A stretch of DNA of 64,000 nucleotides from Chelativorans sp. AA-79 (GCF_029457495.1 NZ_CP120361.1:1054001-1118000); one strand, 5' to 3'. Positions 39,836 to 50,401 are shown, numbered from the stretch's first letter. Notes: generated from the letters alone by a model not told the origin. Numbers and translations: made by a program.

Positions 39836-41662
39836 TCATGCGAAGCCCTTCGTCAGTTCCAGGGCCTGCCGCTCGAACAGGCGGCGGTAGATGCCGCCTT
39901 CCAGCCGGATAAGCTGGCCATGGTCGCCCTCCTCGATGATGCGGCCCTTGTCGAAGACGAGCAGCCGGTCGAGCGAGCGCACGGTCGAGAGCCGGTGCGC
40001 GATCACCAGCGTCGTGCGCCCGACCATCAGCCGCTCCATCGCGTTCTGGATCAGCACCTCCGATTCCGAATCGAGGCTGGACGTGGCCTCGTCGAAGATC
40101 AGGATCGGCGCGTCGGCCAGGAAGGCACGCGCGATCGCCACGCGCTGGCGCTCGCCGCCCGAGAGCTTGATGCCGCGCTCGCCGACCAGCGTCGCGTAGC
40201 CCTTGGGCAGGCTCGCGATGAAGTCATGCGCGCTGGCGAGCTTCGCCGCGTGCTCGACCTCCGTCATCGAGGCGCCCGGCCTCCCATAGGCAATGTTCTC
40301 CGCCAGCGACCTGTGGAACAGGATCGGCTCCTGCTGCACGATGGCGATCTGCGACCTCAAGGAGGACTGCTCCACCTCCGAGATGTCCTGCCCGTCGATC
40401 AGGATCCGTCCGCCGGTCACGTCGTAAAGCCGCTGGATCAGCTTCACGAAGGTCGTCTTGCCGGAGCCGGAATGGCCCACGAGGCCGACGCGCTCGCCGG
40501 GACGGATCGTGAGCGAGAAGTCCCGGTAGAGCGGTGTGGCATGGCCGCGATAGTGGAAGGTGACCTTCTGGAAGTCGATGCGGCCGTCCCGGATGACGAT
40601 CGGCATCGCACCCGGCCGGTCCTCGATGCCGAGCCGCTCGCCATGGATGGCGACCAGCTCCTCCAGATCGTTCACCGAGCGCTGCACGTTGCGCACATGC
40701 ATGCCCACGTCGCGCAGATAGCCCTGCAGCACGAAAAAGGCCGTGAGCACGAAGGCGATGTCGCCCGCCGTGGCCTCCCCGCCGGCCCAGAGCAGGATGG
40801 CGAAGCCGATTACGGCCGCGCGCAGCACCAGCATGGTCAGACCTTGCGTCGTGCCGTTGATCGTGCCGCGCGCCCAGGTGCGCCGCGTGCGGCCGCGCCA
40901 CTTGCCGATCACGCGCGAAAGGCGGGAGTCCTCGCGCTTCTCCGCGCCGAAGGCCTTCACCACTGCGTTGCAGGACACGGCATCGGCGAGCGCGCCGCCG
41001 AGCCGCGTGTCCCACATGTTCGCAAGGCTCGCCGCCGGCGCGACATAGCCCAGCGACAGCGTGATCGTGAGCGCGACATAGACGATCGAACCCGTTGCGA
41101 CGATGAGGCCCATCATCGGCCAATACCAGCCGAGCAGGATGGTCGAGCCGACCAGCATGACGGCCGAGGGGAGTAGGGCCATGAGCAGCGTGTCGTTCAG
41201 GAGATCGAGCGCCCAGATGCCGCGCGTGACCTTGCGCACGGTCGAGCCGGCGAAGCTGTTGGCGTGCCAGTCCGTCGAGAAGCGCTGGACGCGGTGAAAC
41301 GCGTCCGAGGCGACCTCGGACATCATCTTCAGCGTGAGGTCGATGATCCCCATGAAACCGATGTGGCGAAGCAGGATCGCGCCGGCCGACAGGGCGAGCA
41401 GCATCAGGAAGGCGGCGATCGCCGCGTTCCAGGCAACCTCGTCGGTGGCGGCACCCCGTGCCACCGCATCCACCAGCCGGCCGGAATAGAGCGGCGTCAG
41501 CACATCCGCCGTGGTGGACAGCATGAAGGCGCCGACGATGAAGGCGAGCCTTTTCGGCTGGCGCCGCCAGTGCGTGCCGCAGAAACGGAAGACGTCGCGA
41601 AAGGCATTGCCCCGCAGGGCATTGCGGAAGGAAGTCATGGCGTTCGCCGGATGCGAGGACAT
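39836..41662 (-). CDS. ABC exporter, fused membrane and ATPase domains (homodimer type)
   Basis: A 608-residue half-transporter. An N-terminal transmembrane domain with about six helices (to ~320) precedes an ATPase domain: Walker A GHSGSGKTT, Q-loop VQQEPILF, signature LSGGERQR, Walker B ILIFDEATSSLD with an intact catalytic Glu, and the switch histidine in IAHRLST. Because all elements are canonical it can work as a homodimer. Relatives export lipids, drugs or peptides; no specific substrate is indicated. It starts at complement 41662 with a 489-base gap behind it and is divergent from the pair at 42152-45933. Confidence 0.92.
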   Translation of the reverse strand: MSSHPANAMTSFRNALRGNAFRDVFRFCGTHWRRQPKRLAFIVGAFMLSTTADVLTPLYSGRLVDAVARGAATDEVAWNAAIAAFLMLLALSAGAILLRHIGFMGIIDLTLKMMSEVASDAFHRVQRFSTDWHANSFAGSTVRKVTRGIWALDLLNDTLLMALLPSAVMLVGSTILLGWYWPMMGLIVATGSIVYVALTITLSLGYVAPAASLANMWDTRLGGALADAVSCNAVVKAFGAEKREDSRLSRVIGKWRGRTRRTWARGTINGTTQGLTMLVLRAAVIGFAILLWAGGEATAGDIAFVLTAFFVLQGYLRDVGMHVRNVQRSVNDLEELVAIHGERLGIEDRPGAMPIVIRDGRIDFQKVTFHYRGHATPLYRDFSLTIRPGERVGLVGHSGSGKTTFVKLIQRLYDVTGGRILIDGQDISEVEQSSLRSQIAIVQQEPILFHRSLAENIAYGRPGASMTEVEHAAKLASAHDFIASLPKGYATLVGERGIKLSGGERQRVAIARAFLADAPILIFDEATSSLDSESEVLIQNAMERLMVGRTTLVIAHRLSTVRSLDRLLVFDKGRIIEEGDHGQLIRLEGGIYRRLFERQALELTKGFA

Positions 41663-42151
41663 CCGGTCCCGAGATTCGATATCTGGAAGAATGGCGCCGG
41701 ACGAAAAACCGTCCGGAAACGCTGCCGGTTAATGCGAAGCGCGCTCCTCGGCGGAGGCGCTCGAGCGGCAGTGGCCTTGACGGTCCGGCGCGGTCGGCGG
41801 TCTGCGACCTAACGGTGCCGGGAGATCAAGCCGCTGCCTTCATGGGAAGAACCGAATGCTGGCATTCGTGACCTCACTTGAAAGGCTGAACGGAAGCGGC
41901 TTCTTATACAAGGAAGGCGATCCGGCCAACCCCTCCGGCCTCTTTCCGCCGGCACTGTGCCCGCCCTGCAACAGGGTGGCGGTCGGCCTTGATTTCCAGC
42001 AAAGCCGACACAGTTGGAAAAAATCTGACATCTTTCGCCGAAAAGCACTTGAAAGGTCCCGCTATTGCCTTATTCCGTGAAAATCATTCCTGAAGGCGAG
42101 TCGCCCGGCACGCCGCCGCCTCGATAGGCACCATCAGTCTGGAACATCACC
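41663..42151. other. 489-base gap between divergent ABC exporter genes
   Basis: No convincing gene: short frames here (for example at 41809-42048 on the minus strand) have no ribosome site or recognisable protein features. The stretch is somewhat less GC-rich than its surroundings near 41860-42070 and presumably holds the two divergent promoters. No EcfG-type site or clear operator was found. Confidence 0.5.
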
Positions 42152-44020
42152 GTGAGCAGCGAAGCCATCGGCAGCGCGACGAAGCCTCGGGACGCGCTCG
42201 CACACGTGAAGGCGGCAAGCTGGGGCAGGGGCCTCAACACGCTCGCCCGCATCACCCGCATGAACCTGCGGCACCCGTGGCAGGTCACCTTTGCGATCGG
42301 CTCGACCATCATCGCTGCCACGCTGCAACTGCTCATTCCGCAGCTTCTTGGCCGGGCGGTCGACCAGGCGCAGGCCGCTTTTTCCGGCGGGGAGGCGGGA
42401 ACGGTGGCCGAGCTGGCGCTGCTCACCTCCGCGCTGTTGCTCTTCGCCGTCAGCACGTTGCGCGGCCTCTTCACCATGTCGCAGAACTATTTCTCCGAAG
42501 CCGTCGGCCACAATATCGGCTATGAGCTCCGGCTCGCCTGCTACGAGAAAATCCAGCGCCTCTCCTTCTCTTTCCACGACGAGGTGCATTCGGGCGACCT
42601 GATCACCATCGGCATGCTCGATCTGGAGGGCGTGCGGATGTATTTCTCGACGGGCCTGGTCCGCATGGTGCTGCTCGCCATGCTGATCGGCATCGGGGCC
42701 TATCTGCTGCTTTCCATCGACCTCGTGCTCGGGCTCCTGGCGCTGAGCTTCGTCCCCTTCGTGGCCTGGCGGTCCTCGGTGACGCAACTCACGTTGCGCG
42801 CCACCTGGCTCGAGCTGCAGGAGCGGCTCTCGGTGCTGAGCCGGGTCATGGAAGAGAATCTCGGCGGCATCCGCGTCGTGCGCGCCTTTGCCAGCCAGGC
42901 TTACGAGATGCTGAAATTCGACCGAGCCTCGAAAGATGCGCTGAGCCTGGCGCACGAGCGGGTGAACATCCGCGTGCGCAACACCTCGGCAATGACCTTC
43001 TCCTTTTTCCTGGCCATGGGGCTGGTGCTGCTTTTCGGCGGCAACAAGGTGATGGCGGGCGAGATCAGCGTCGGCACGCTTGCGACCTTCCTCACATTCA
43101 TGACCATCCTGCAGATGCCGGTGCGCCAGATCGGCCTGATGGTGAACTCCTTCGCGCGGGCCTCCACCTGCGGCTCGCGGCTCTTCGGCCTGCTCGACAT
43201 GGACGTCGCCATAAAGGACGCACCGGACGCGAAACCGCTCGAAATCGCCGAGGGCACGCTGCGCTTCGAGAACGTTTCCTTCGCCTATCCCAATGCGGAG
43301 GGCCGGCCGATTCTGAAGAATGTGAGCTTCGAGGCGCGGAAGGGTCAGACCATCGGCTTTGTCGGCCCGCCGGGATCGGGCAAATCGACCATCGCGCATC
43401 TGATCCCGCGCTTCTACGATGTGACCGGCGGCCGCGTCACTCTCGACGGGCAGGATATCCGCACGGTCACGCTCGGCTCGCTGCGCCAGGCGGTGGCGGT
43501 GGTGCAGCAGGACGCGTTCCTGTTCACGACGACCATCGAGAACAACATCGCCTATGGCGACCCGTGGGCGAAGGAGCCGCGCATCGAGCGGGCGAGCGAG
43601 TCCGCGCAACTGCACAATTACGTTCTCGGCCTGCCGGCAGGCTACAAGACCGTGGTAGGCGAGCGCGGCGTTTCGCTCTCCGGCGGGCAGCGCCAGCGCC
43701 TCACCATCGCCCGTACCATGATGCTCAGGCCCTCCGTCATCGTCTTCGACGATTCGACCGCGGCGATCGACGCGGCCACGGAGCAGCGCATCCGCTCCGC
43801 CATGCGGCGCTTCGCCAAGGACCGGGTGACGATCGTGATCGCGCACCGGCTGAGTTCCCTCATGCATGCCGACCAGATCCTGTTCGTGGAGAACGGCGAG
43901 ATCGTCGAACGCGGCACGCATGAGGAGCTTCTCGCGATGGGCGGGCGCTACAGGGCGCTCTACGACCTCCAGATGCGGCCGGGGGACGAGGTGCTGAGCG
44001 AATACGGGGAGGCGGGCTGA
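42152..44020 (+). CDS. ABC exporter half with degenerate ATPase site (heterodimer partner 1)
   Basis: A 622-residue half-transporter starting at GTG 42152. About six membrane helices (residues ~35-330) precede an ATPase domain with Walker A GPPGSGKST, Q-loop VVQQDAFLF and canonical signature LSGGQRQR. Walker B reads VIVFDDSTAAID, so Asp replaces the catalytic Glu, as in the YheI/TmrA-type partner of heterodimeric exporters. Its stop overlaps the next start by one base (TGATG), so the two subunits are made together. Substrate is unknown; multidrug or lipid export is typical. Confidence 0.9.
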   Translation: MSSEAIGSATKPRDALAHVKAASWGRGLNTLARITRMNLRHPWQVTFAIGSTIIAATLQLLIPQLLGRAVDQAQAAFSGGEAGTVAELALLTSALLLFAVSTLRGLFTMSQNYFSEAVGHNIGYELRLACYEKIQRLSFSFHDEVHSGDLITIGMLDLEGVRMYFSTGLVRMVLLAMLIGIGAYLLLSIDLVLGLLALSFVPFVAWRSSVTQLTLRATWLELQERLSVLSRVMEENLGGIRVVRAFASQAYEMLKFDRASKDALSLAHERVNIRVRNTSAMTFSFFLAMGLVLLFGGNKVMAGEISVGTLATFLTFMTILQMPVRQIGLMVNSFARASTCGSRLFGLLDMDVAIKDAPDAKPLEIAEGTLRFENVSFAYPNAEGRPILKNVSFEARKGQTIGFVGPPGSGKSTIAHLIPRFYDVTGGRVTLDGQDIRTVTLGSLRQAVAVVQQDAFLFTTTIENNIAYGDPWAKEPRIERASESAQLHNYVLGLPAGYKTVVGERGVSLSGGQRQRLTIARTMMLRPSVIVFDDSTAAIDAATEQRIRSAMRRFAKDRVTIVIAHRLSSLMHADQILFVENGEIVERGTHEELLAMGGRYRALYDLQMRPGDEVLSEYGEAG

Positions 44021-45933
44021 TGGCCCAAGGGCATGCGGGAGAGCTCGAAGCCGAACGGAACGACGTGCGCGAGGACGGTCGACGCCCGCCGCGGGCGGTG
44101 GTGGGCTCGCACCGGATCGAAGAGGAGATGTTCGGCAAGGCGTTCGACAAGAACATCGTCAAGCGCATCTGGGCCTTCGTAAGACCTTACCGCACGAGGG
44201 TGTACATCTCCGTGGCGGCGGTGCTCGTCTTCACGGCCACGCAACTCGTCATTCCCCTCATCATCCGCTATGCGATCGATCACGGCGTGGTGCCGGGCAG
44301 CGTCGACCGCATGCCGCTGCTTCTGGCCTTCGGCGCGTTCCTGCTCGCCATACTGATCAATTACGGCGCGAGCTACACGCAGGAAACGGTCGTCGGCAAG
44401 ATGGCGGAAAACGTGCTCTTCGATATCCGCCGCGCCATGTTCGGGCACCTGCAGAAGGTGTCTCTCTCCTTCATGGACAAGACGGAGGTGGGGCGGCTGA
44501 TGTCGCGGCTCCAGGGCGACGTCAACTCCATGCAGGAGTTCCTGGAGACCTGCGTGCTCTCGGTAGGCGATATCGCGCTCCTCTTCGGCATCGTCTTCGT
44601 GATGCTGTGGCTCGACTTCCGCCTCGGCCTTCTCACCCTTGCCGTGCTGCCCGTCCTCTTCATCGTCCGCCTTTTCTGGCTGCCGCGCGCCCGCAACGCC
44701 TTCATGGCCGCGCACGAGACCAATTCGGTCGCCAACGGCGCGCTCGCAGAGGCGATCCACGGCGTGCGCGCGGTGCAGTCCATGGACCGGCAGCAGGTCA
44801 ATTTCACGCTCTATGACGACAAGGCCCACGCGAATCTCAGGACGCACTTGACGGCGGCCAGATATGCGCAGGTGATGGTGCCGATCGTCGACAGCCTCAC
44901 GGGCATCGCCATGGCGGTGGTGATCGTCGTCGGCGGTTCGATGGTGGTGAATGCGAGCCTGGATATCGGCGTGATGGTCGCCTTCCTGTTCTACATCCAG
45001 CGCTTCTTCGACCCGATCCGCTCGCTGACGCTGCAATATTCGGTCATGCAGCGCGCCATGGCCTCGGGCAAGCGGCTGACGGACGTGCTCGACGTGAAGA
45101 TCGACGTCCAGGACAAGCCGGACGCGAAGGTGCTCTCGCCCGACATGGACGGCTCGGTCGAGTTCAAGAACGTGACCTTCGGCTACAATCCGAAGCACCC
45201 GGTGCTGAAGGAGGTCTCCTTCCGTGTGAACCCGGGCGAGACGGTGGCGCTCGTGGGGCCGACTGGCTCCGGAAAATCCAGCTCGATGGCGCTCATCCAC
45301 CGCTTCTACGACGTGCAGCAAGGGCAGGTTCTGGTGGGCGGGCACGACGTGCGCGATCTCACGCAGGAATCGCTCGGGCGACAGATCGCCATGGTGCTAC
45401 AGGAACCTTTCCTCTTCACCGGCACCGTGTTCGAGAATATCCGCTACCACAAGACCGAGGCGACGCGCGAGCAGGTGGTGGAGGCCGCGAAGGCGGTCGG
45501 CGCGCACGACTTCATCATGAGCCTCGCCGACGGCTATGACGCGATGCTGGGCGAGCGCGGCGGCAATCTTTCGCTCGGCCAGCGGCAATTGATCAGCTTC
45601 GCCCGCGCGCTTGTTGCGGACGCGAAGATCCTCGTGCTGGACGAGGCGACCGCCAATATCGACAGCTATACCGAGATGCTGATCCAGAAGGCGCTGGTGA
45701 AGCTGCTCGAAGGGCGCACGGGCCTCGTCATCGCCCATAGGCTCGCGACCATCCGGGGTGCGGACCGCATCATCGTGCTGCAGAACGGGCAGGTGATGGA
45801 GACCGGCAACCACGACCAGCTCATGGCCAAGGGCGGCCTCTACTCCAAGCTCTACAACCTCAACTACGCCTCCTTCGACGATATTCCGGAGGAGGAACTG
45901 CAGGTGTCGGCGCAGAATGGGTCGAGGACATGA
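44020..45933 (+). CDS. ABC exporter half with functional ATPase site (heterodimer partner 2)
   Basis: A 637-residue half-transporter with a longer polar N-terminus (~50 residues) before the membrane domain. Walker A is GPTGSGKSS, Walker B ILVLDEATANID with an intact catalytic Glu, while the signature is the non-canonical LSLGQRQL typical of YheH-type partners. Combined with the preceding protein this gives one consensus and one degenerate ATP site. The 3' neighbour on the opposite strand is an MFS exporter. Confidence 0.9.
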   Translation: MAQGHAGELEAERNDVREDGRRPPRAVVGSHRIEEEMFGKAFDKNIVKRIWAFVRPYRTRVYISVAAVLVFTATQLVIPLIIRYAIDHGVVPGSVDRMPLLLAFGAFLLAILINYGASYTQETVVGKMAENVLFDIRRAMFGHLQKVSLSFMDKTEVGRLMSRLQGDVNSMQEFLETCVLSVGDIALLFGIVFVMLWLDFRLGLLTLAVLPVLFIVRLFWLPRARNAFMAAHETNSVANGALAEAIHGVRAVQSMDRQQVNFTLYDDKAHANLRTHLTAARYAQVMVPIVDSLTGIAMAVVIVVGGSMVVNASLDIGVMVAFLFYIQRFFDPIRSLTLQYSVMQRAMASGKRLTDVLDVKIDVQDKPDAKVLSPDMDGSVEFKNVTFGYNPKHPVLKEVSFRVNPGETVALVGPTGSGKSSSMALIHRFYDVQQGQVLVGGHDVRDLTQESLGRQIAMVLQEPFLFTGTVFENIRYHKTEATREQVVEAAKAVGAHDFIMSLADGYDAMLGERGGNLSLGQRQLISFARALVADAKILVLDEATANIDSYTEMLIQKALVKLLEGRTGLVIAHRLATIRGADRIIVLQNGQVMETGNHDQLMAKGGLYSKLYNLNYASFDDIPEEELQVSAQNGSRT

Positions 45934-45996
45934 CGTTCCGCACGGCTTGAATGAATCGCGCTCATTCGGCTTAGGCCGGGGCTGAAGCTAGCGCCT

Positions 45997-47622
45997 TCAC
46001 GGCACTTCCGGATACTGCTTGATCGGCATGTCGTCGTGCATGGGCACGGTCTGCCGCTCGATCATGCGGTGCACGCGGGGGCGGCCTTCGCCACGGTGCA
46101 GGGCCAGAAGCCTCTCGTTGATCTCGGCATCCGCCTTGGTGCGCCGCATATTGTGGCGGACATATTCCACCCAGGTCGGCACGTGGTAGGTCTCGGTCCA
46201 GATATTCGGGTTTTCCAGATCGCGCAGGAGGGCCCATTGACGGGCGCCGTCGCGGATTCGGATGCGCCGCCGCTCCGCCATCGCGGCGAGGAAGGCCGGC
46301 ACGTCCTCCTGCGCGATCTCGTAGTCGACCATGATCATGATCGGGCCGCTGCGCGCCCTCAAATCGAGACGAAGCTGGGGCTCTTTGAACTGGTTGAGGG
46401 GGTCTAGATTGAGCTTCGCGAACTCGGGCAGGGCGAAGCGCAGCCCGATCAGAGCGCCAAACACGAGCGCGGCGCTCGACGCCGCCAGTGCGGCGGTCGG
46501 CCCGTAGGTCTCGGCCGCAAGCCCCCAGAGCCAGCTTCCCGCCGCCATGCCGCCGAAGGTCGCCGTCTGGTAGATGGAAAGGGCTCGCCCCACCACCCAG
46601 CGCGGCGTGGAAAGCTGGACCGAGACGTTGAGGAGCGACAGCGCCAGCACCCAGCAGGCGCCGGCGGGGAGAAGACAGAGGCAGCTCAACCAGATCTGTC
46701 TGCTCAAGGCCAGTCCGAGCGCGCTCAGGCCGAAGACGACGAACGCACCGCGCGCGATGGTCTCGTTGTTGAAGGTTTCACGTATTTTCGTGTTCGAGAG
46801 GGCGCCGCCGATGGCTCCGATGCCGAAACTGCCGAGCAGCAGGCCGTAGCTGATGGCGCTGCCGCCCACCAGGTCGCGCGCGACCAGCGGCAGAAGCGCC
46901 AGGATGGCGACGGCCCCCAGGCCGAAGACGAAGCCCCGGAAGATGACCCTGGTAAGGTTCGGCGACATGGCGACATAGCGCAGCCCGGCGGAAATCGCAT
47001 GCGCGAAGGCCTCGCGCGGCAGGCTCGCGGGCAGCCGGCGGTGTTTCCAGCGCATGAGCGCGATGATGAGCGGGATATAGCTCACTGCGTTGAATGCGAA
47101 GGCCATCGCCGCGCCTGCGACCGCGACGATCAAGCCGCCGATGGCCGGTCCCACGCTGCGCATCAGGTTGAAGGCCATGCTGTTCAGCGTCACCGCGGCG
47201 GGGATGTCCTCGCGGGGCACGATATCGCCCATCGAGGCCTGCCAGGAAGGGTTGTGCAGCGCCGTGCCGCAGCCGATCAGGAAGGTGAAGGCCAGAAGCA
47301 GCCACGGCGTCATCATGCCCGCCAAGGCAAAGAGCGCGAGGACCACCGAGACGAACATCATGAGCGATTGCGCCGCCAGCATGATGCGGCGGCGGTCGAT
47401 ATTGTCGGCGAGCGCGCCCGCGGCAAGGGAAAAGATCATCACGGGCAGCGTGGTGGCCGATTGCACGAGCGCCACCATGTCGGCGGACTCGGCGATCGTC
47501 GCCATCATCCATCCCGCGCCCACCGCCTGGACCAGGCCTCCGAGGTTGGAGACCAGGCTCGCGCTCCAGAGAAGCCGGAAATCGATGCTTTCAAAGGGTT
47601 TTGCTAGAGGCGATCCGGGCAC
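45997..47622 (-). CDS. MFS transporter with C-terminal soluble domain (EntS/MFS_3 type)
   Basis: A 541-residue protein starting at GTG (complement 47622). Residues ~10-405 form about 12 membrane helices with the MFS motif AGALADNIDRRR between helices 2 and 3, as in the enterobactin-exporter (MFS_3) group. The last ~125 residues (IMIMVDYEIAQEDVPAFLAAM... as separate strands, then NIWTETYHVPTWVEYVRH) resemble a dimeric alpha-beta barrel (antibiotic-biosynthesis-monooxygenase-like) domain. This extra domain is known in the family but its role is unclear. Convergent with the ABC pair. Confidence 0.88.
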   Translation of the reverse strand: MPGSPLAKPFESIDFRLLWSASLVSNLGGLVQAVGAGWMMATIAESADMVALVQSATTLPVMIFSLAAGALADNIDRRRIMLAAQSLMMFVSVVLALFALAGMMTPWLLLAFTFLIGCGTALHNPSWQASMGDIVPREDIPAAVTLNSMAFNLMRSVGPAIGGLIVAVAGAAMAFAFNAVSYIPLIIALMRWKHRRLPASLPREAFAHAISAGLRYVAMSPNLTRVIFRGFVFGLGAVAILALLPLVARDLVGGSAISYGLLLGSFGIGAIGGALSNTKIRETFNNETIARGAFVVFGLSALGLALSRQIWLSCLCLLPAGACWVLALSLLNVSVQLSTPRWVVGRALSIYQTATFGGMAAGSWLWGLAAETYGPTAALAASSAALVFGALIGLRFALPEFAKLNLDPLNQFKEPQLRLDLRARSGPIMIMVDYEIAQEDVPAFLAAMAERRRIRIRDGARQWALLRDLENPNIWTETYHVPTWVEYVRHNMRRTKADAEINERLLALHRGEGRPRVHRMIERQTVPMHDDMPIKQYPEVP

Positions 47623-47802
47623 CGATTTCGACCTTGGAACGTGTTGCCTTGCTATCGAGTTCTGGCTTGCAGCAACGGAACGTGACGATTCACGACTCGT
47701 GGACGAAGCGCAATCCCCAACCGGATATAGCGCGCTCGCGGTTTTCGAACCGTTAGCCGGCGGCGTCCGTCGAATGGACAGGCGATCTGGTGGAACCTCC
47801 CC

Positions 47803-47833
47803 TTGACCTTCCAGTAACTGGAAGGACTAGGTC
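47803..47833 (+). promoter_or_regulatory. CueR/HmrR-type copper-responsive promoter and operator
   Basis: A -35 box TTGACC (47803-47808) and weak -10 TAGGTC (47828-47833) are separated by 19 bases, the overlong spacing typical of MerR-family promoters. Between them is a perfect 9-1-9 dyad (47807-47815 with 47817-47825; CCTTCCAGT and ACTGGAAGG), matching the CueR operator. It sits 23 bases before the ATPase start (47856). No merR-type gene is in the window. Confidence 0.85.
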
Positions 47834-47855
47834 TTGTTTCAAAGGAGCATCACCG

Positions 47856-50363
47856 ATGAAGCACGACCATCATCACGATCACGGTCATCACGATCATTGC
47901 TGCGGCGCAGATGATTCGCATGGAGCGGCGGAAGTGATCCGCGATCCGGTCTGCGGCATGACGGTCGACCCGAATGCCGGCAAGCCCACGGCCGGCCATG
48001 AAGGCCGCACCTATCACTTCTGCAGCCAGTCCTGCCACGACAAGTTCGTCAGGCAGCCGGAGGATTATCTGCAGGCGACGGACCCGGTTTGCGGGATGAA
48101 GGTGGACCGTGCGACCGCGAAACACTTCGCGCGGCACGAAGGGCGCGGCCATTATTTCTGCTCGGCCGGATGCAAGGCGAAATTCGAGGCGAACCCGGAG
48201 CAGTATCTGGGCGAGCGGCCAGTGCCGGAGCCCGCGCCGGAAGGCACGCTCTACACCTGCCCCATGCACCCGGAAATCATCCGGGACAAGCCGGGCTCCT
48301 GCCCGATCTGCGGCATGGCTCTCGAGCCGATGGGGGTTCCCACCGGCGAGGAGGGACCCAACCCGGAGCTGGTCGACTTCACCCGGCGGCTCTGGGTGAG
48401 CGCGGTGCTCTCCATCCCGCTGCTGCTCGTCGCCATGGGGCCGATGATCGGGCTTCCCTTCCGGGATTGGATCGGGGAGCGGACAGCCGTCTGGCTGGAA
48501 CTCGCCCTCGCCACGCCGGTGGTGTTGTGGGCCGCCATTCCCTTCTTCGAGCGCGGCTACCAGTCCATCGTCAACCGCAGCCCGAATATGTGGACGCTGA
48601 TCTCGATCGGCGTCGGCACCGCCTATCTCTACAGCTTGGTCGCCACGCTTTTCCCGGGCATCTTCCCGCATCGGTTCCGCGGCCACGGCGGCACGGTGCC
48701 GGTCTATTTCGAGGCGGCTTCGGTGATCGTGGCGCTCGTCTTCCTCGGTCAGGTGCTGGAGCTTCGGGCGCGCGAGCGCACAGGCTCGGCGATCCGCGCG
48801 CTGCTCGACCTCGCGCCCAAGACGGCGCGGCGGCTCGGCGACGACGGGTCGGAAACGGATGTTCCCCTGGAGGAAGTGCAAACCGGCGACCGCCTGCGCG
48901 TCCGCCCCGGTGACAGCGTGCCGGTGGACGGCACCGTTCTCGAGGGCCGATCTTCGGTGGACGAATCCATGATCACGGGCGAACCGGTGCCGGTGGAGAA
49001 GGTGGAAGGCGACGTGCTCACCGGCGGCACGCTCAACAAGAACGGCTCGCTGATCATGCGTGCCGAGAAGGTCGGCAAGGACACGATGCTCTCGCAGATC
49101 GTGGAGATGGTCGCGAAGGCACAGCGGTCGCGCGCGCCCATCCAGGGGCTCGCGGACCGTGTGTCCTATTACTTCGTGCCCACCGTGGTGCTCGTCGCCA
49201 TCTTCGCCTTCATCGTCTGGGCGATCTTTGGTCCGGCCCCCAGCATGGTCTTCGCCATCGTCTCGGCCGTCTCCGTGCTAATCATCGCCTGCCCCTGTGC
49301 GCTGGGGCTCGCCACGCCCATGTCCATCATGACGGCGACGGGGCGCGGCGCGCAGGCGGGCGTGCTCATCAAGGATGCGGAGGCGCTGGAGCGCTTCTCC
49401 AAGGTCGATACGCTGATCATCGACAAGACGGGCACGCTGACCGAGGGCAAGCCTCGGCTGACGGATGTGGTGTCCGCCGAGGGTGTGGATTCCGCCGAGC
49501 TTCTCTCGCTCGCCGGCGGCCTGGAAAAGGGCTCCGAGCACCCGCTGGCCGAGGCGATCGTGGAAGGCGCGCGCGAGAAGGGCGCGGCCTTGCCCAACGC
49601 CTCGGACTTCCAGGCGACGACCGGCAAGGGCGTCTCCGGCATGGTCTCCGGCCGCTCCGTAGCACTTGGCAATCTCTCGATGATGGAAGACATCTCGGTG
49701 GATGTGGCGCCGCTCCTCGCCCGCGCCGATGCGCTGCGCGGCGAGGGCAAGACGGTCATGTTCGTGGCGGCCGACGGCAAGCTTGCCGGCATTGTCGCGG
49801 TGGCCGATCCCATCAAGGAATCGACCGCCAGTGCGATCCGCGCGCTGCACGAGAGCGGGCTTCGGATCATCATGGCTACAGGAGACAACGAGCGCACCGC
49901 GAAAGCGGTGGCTTCGAGGCTGGGCATCGACGAGGTGCGTGCCGACATGCTGCCCGAGAGCAAGAACAAACTGGTCGATGAGCTTCGTGCCGGCGGCGCG
50001 AAAGTCGCCATGGCCGGCGACGGCGTGAACGACGCGCCCGCGCTTGCGGCGGCGGATGTCGGCATCGCCATGGGCACGGGCGCAGACGTGGCGGTGGAAA
50101 GCGCCGGCATCACGCTCGTGAAGGGCGATCTCAACGGCATCGTACGGGCGCGGACGCTGGCACAGGCCACGATCCGCAACATCAGGCAGAACCTGTTCTT
50201 CGCCTTCGTCTACAACGCGGTGGGCGTGCCGATTGCCGCGGGCGTGCTCTACCCTGTTTTCGGGATGCTGCTTTCGCCCATGATCGCCGCGGCGGCGATG
50301 AGCCTCTCCTCGGTCTCTGTCATCGCCAACGCGCTGCGGCTGAGGGCGCTTGCGCTGAAATAA
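47856..50363 (+). CDS. copA: Copper-exporting P1B-type ATPase with two YHS domains
   Basis: An 835-residue heavy-metal ATPase. ATG 47856 follows AAAGGAG. The N-terminus is His-rich ([16 protein letters not shown]), followed by two YHS/TRASH domains (DPVCGMTV near 32 and DPVCGMKV near 84, each with a later Cys pair) and a heavy-metal-binding TCPMHPEI segment near 137; no classic HMA GMTCxxC domain is seen. Catalytic parts: TGES/TGEP loop ([12 protein letters not shown]), CPC metal site Cys479-Cys481, phosphorylated Asp523 in [15 protein letters not shown] and [10 protein letters not shown]. It exports Cu(I) across the inner membrane. Regulation by a CueR-like activator is expected from the operator upstream. 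Confidence 0.94.
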   Translation: MKHDHHHDHGHHDHCCGADDSHGAAEVIRDPVCGMTVDPNAGKPTAGHEGRTYHFCSQSCHDKFVRQPEDYLQATDPVCGMKVDRATAKHFARHEGRGHYFCSAGCKAKFEANPEQYLGERPVPEPAPEGTLYTCPMHPEIIRDKPGSCPICGMALEPMGVPTGEEGPNPELVDFTRRLWVSAVLSIPLLLVAMGPMIGLPFRDWIGERTAVWLELALATPVVLWAAIPFFERGYQSIVNRSPNMWTLISIGVGTAYLYSLVATLFPGIFPHRFRGHGGTVPVYFEAASVIVALVFLGQVLELRARERTGSAIRALLDLAPKTARRLGDDGSETDVPLEEVQTGDRLRVRPGDSVPVDGTVLEGRSSVDESMITGEPVPVEKVEGDVLTGGTLNKNGSLIMRAEKVGKDTMLSQIVEMVAKAQRSRAPIQGLADRVSYYFVPTVVLVAIFAFIVWAIFGPAPSMVFAIVSAVSVLIIACPCALGLATPMSIMTATGRGAQAGVLIKDAEALERFSKVDTLIIDKTGTLTEGKPRLTDVVSAEGVDSAELLSLAGGLEKGSEHPLAEAIVEGAREKGAALPNASDFQATTGKGVSGMVSGRSVALGNLSMMEDISVDVAPLLARADALRGEGKTVMFVAADGKLAGIVAVADPIKESTASAIRALHESGLRIIMATGDNERTAKAVASRLGIDEVRADMLPESKNKLVDELRAGGAKVAMAGDGVNDAPALAAADVGIAMGTGADVAVESAGITLVKGDLNGIVRARTLAQATIRNIRQNLFFAFVYNAVGVPIAAGVLYPVFGMLLSPMIAAAAMSLSSVSVIANALRLRALALK

Positions 50364-50401
50364 CGGCGACCACAATATTTGACCGCTGACGAGGCGGCGA
50401 T

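Noticed and set aside
41809..42048. Small frame in the gap between the ABC exporters
   Set aside because: No ribosome site, no recognisable motif, odd composition.
47677..47701. GGAAC-N16-CGTG as another EcfG promoter upstream of copA
   Set aside because: The -10 mismatch is at a conserved T and the gene has a clear CueR-type promoter closer to its start.
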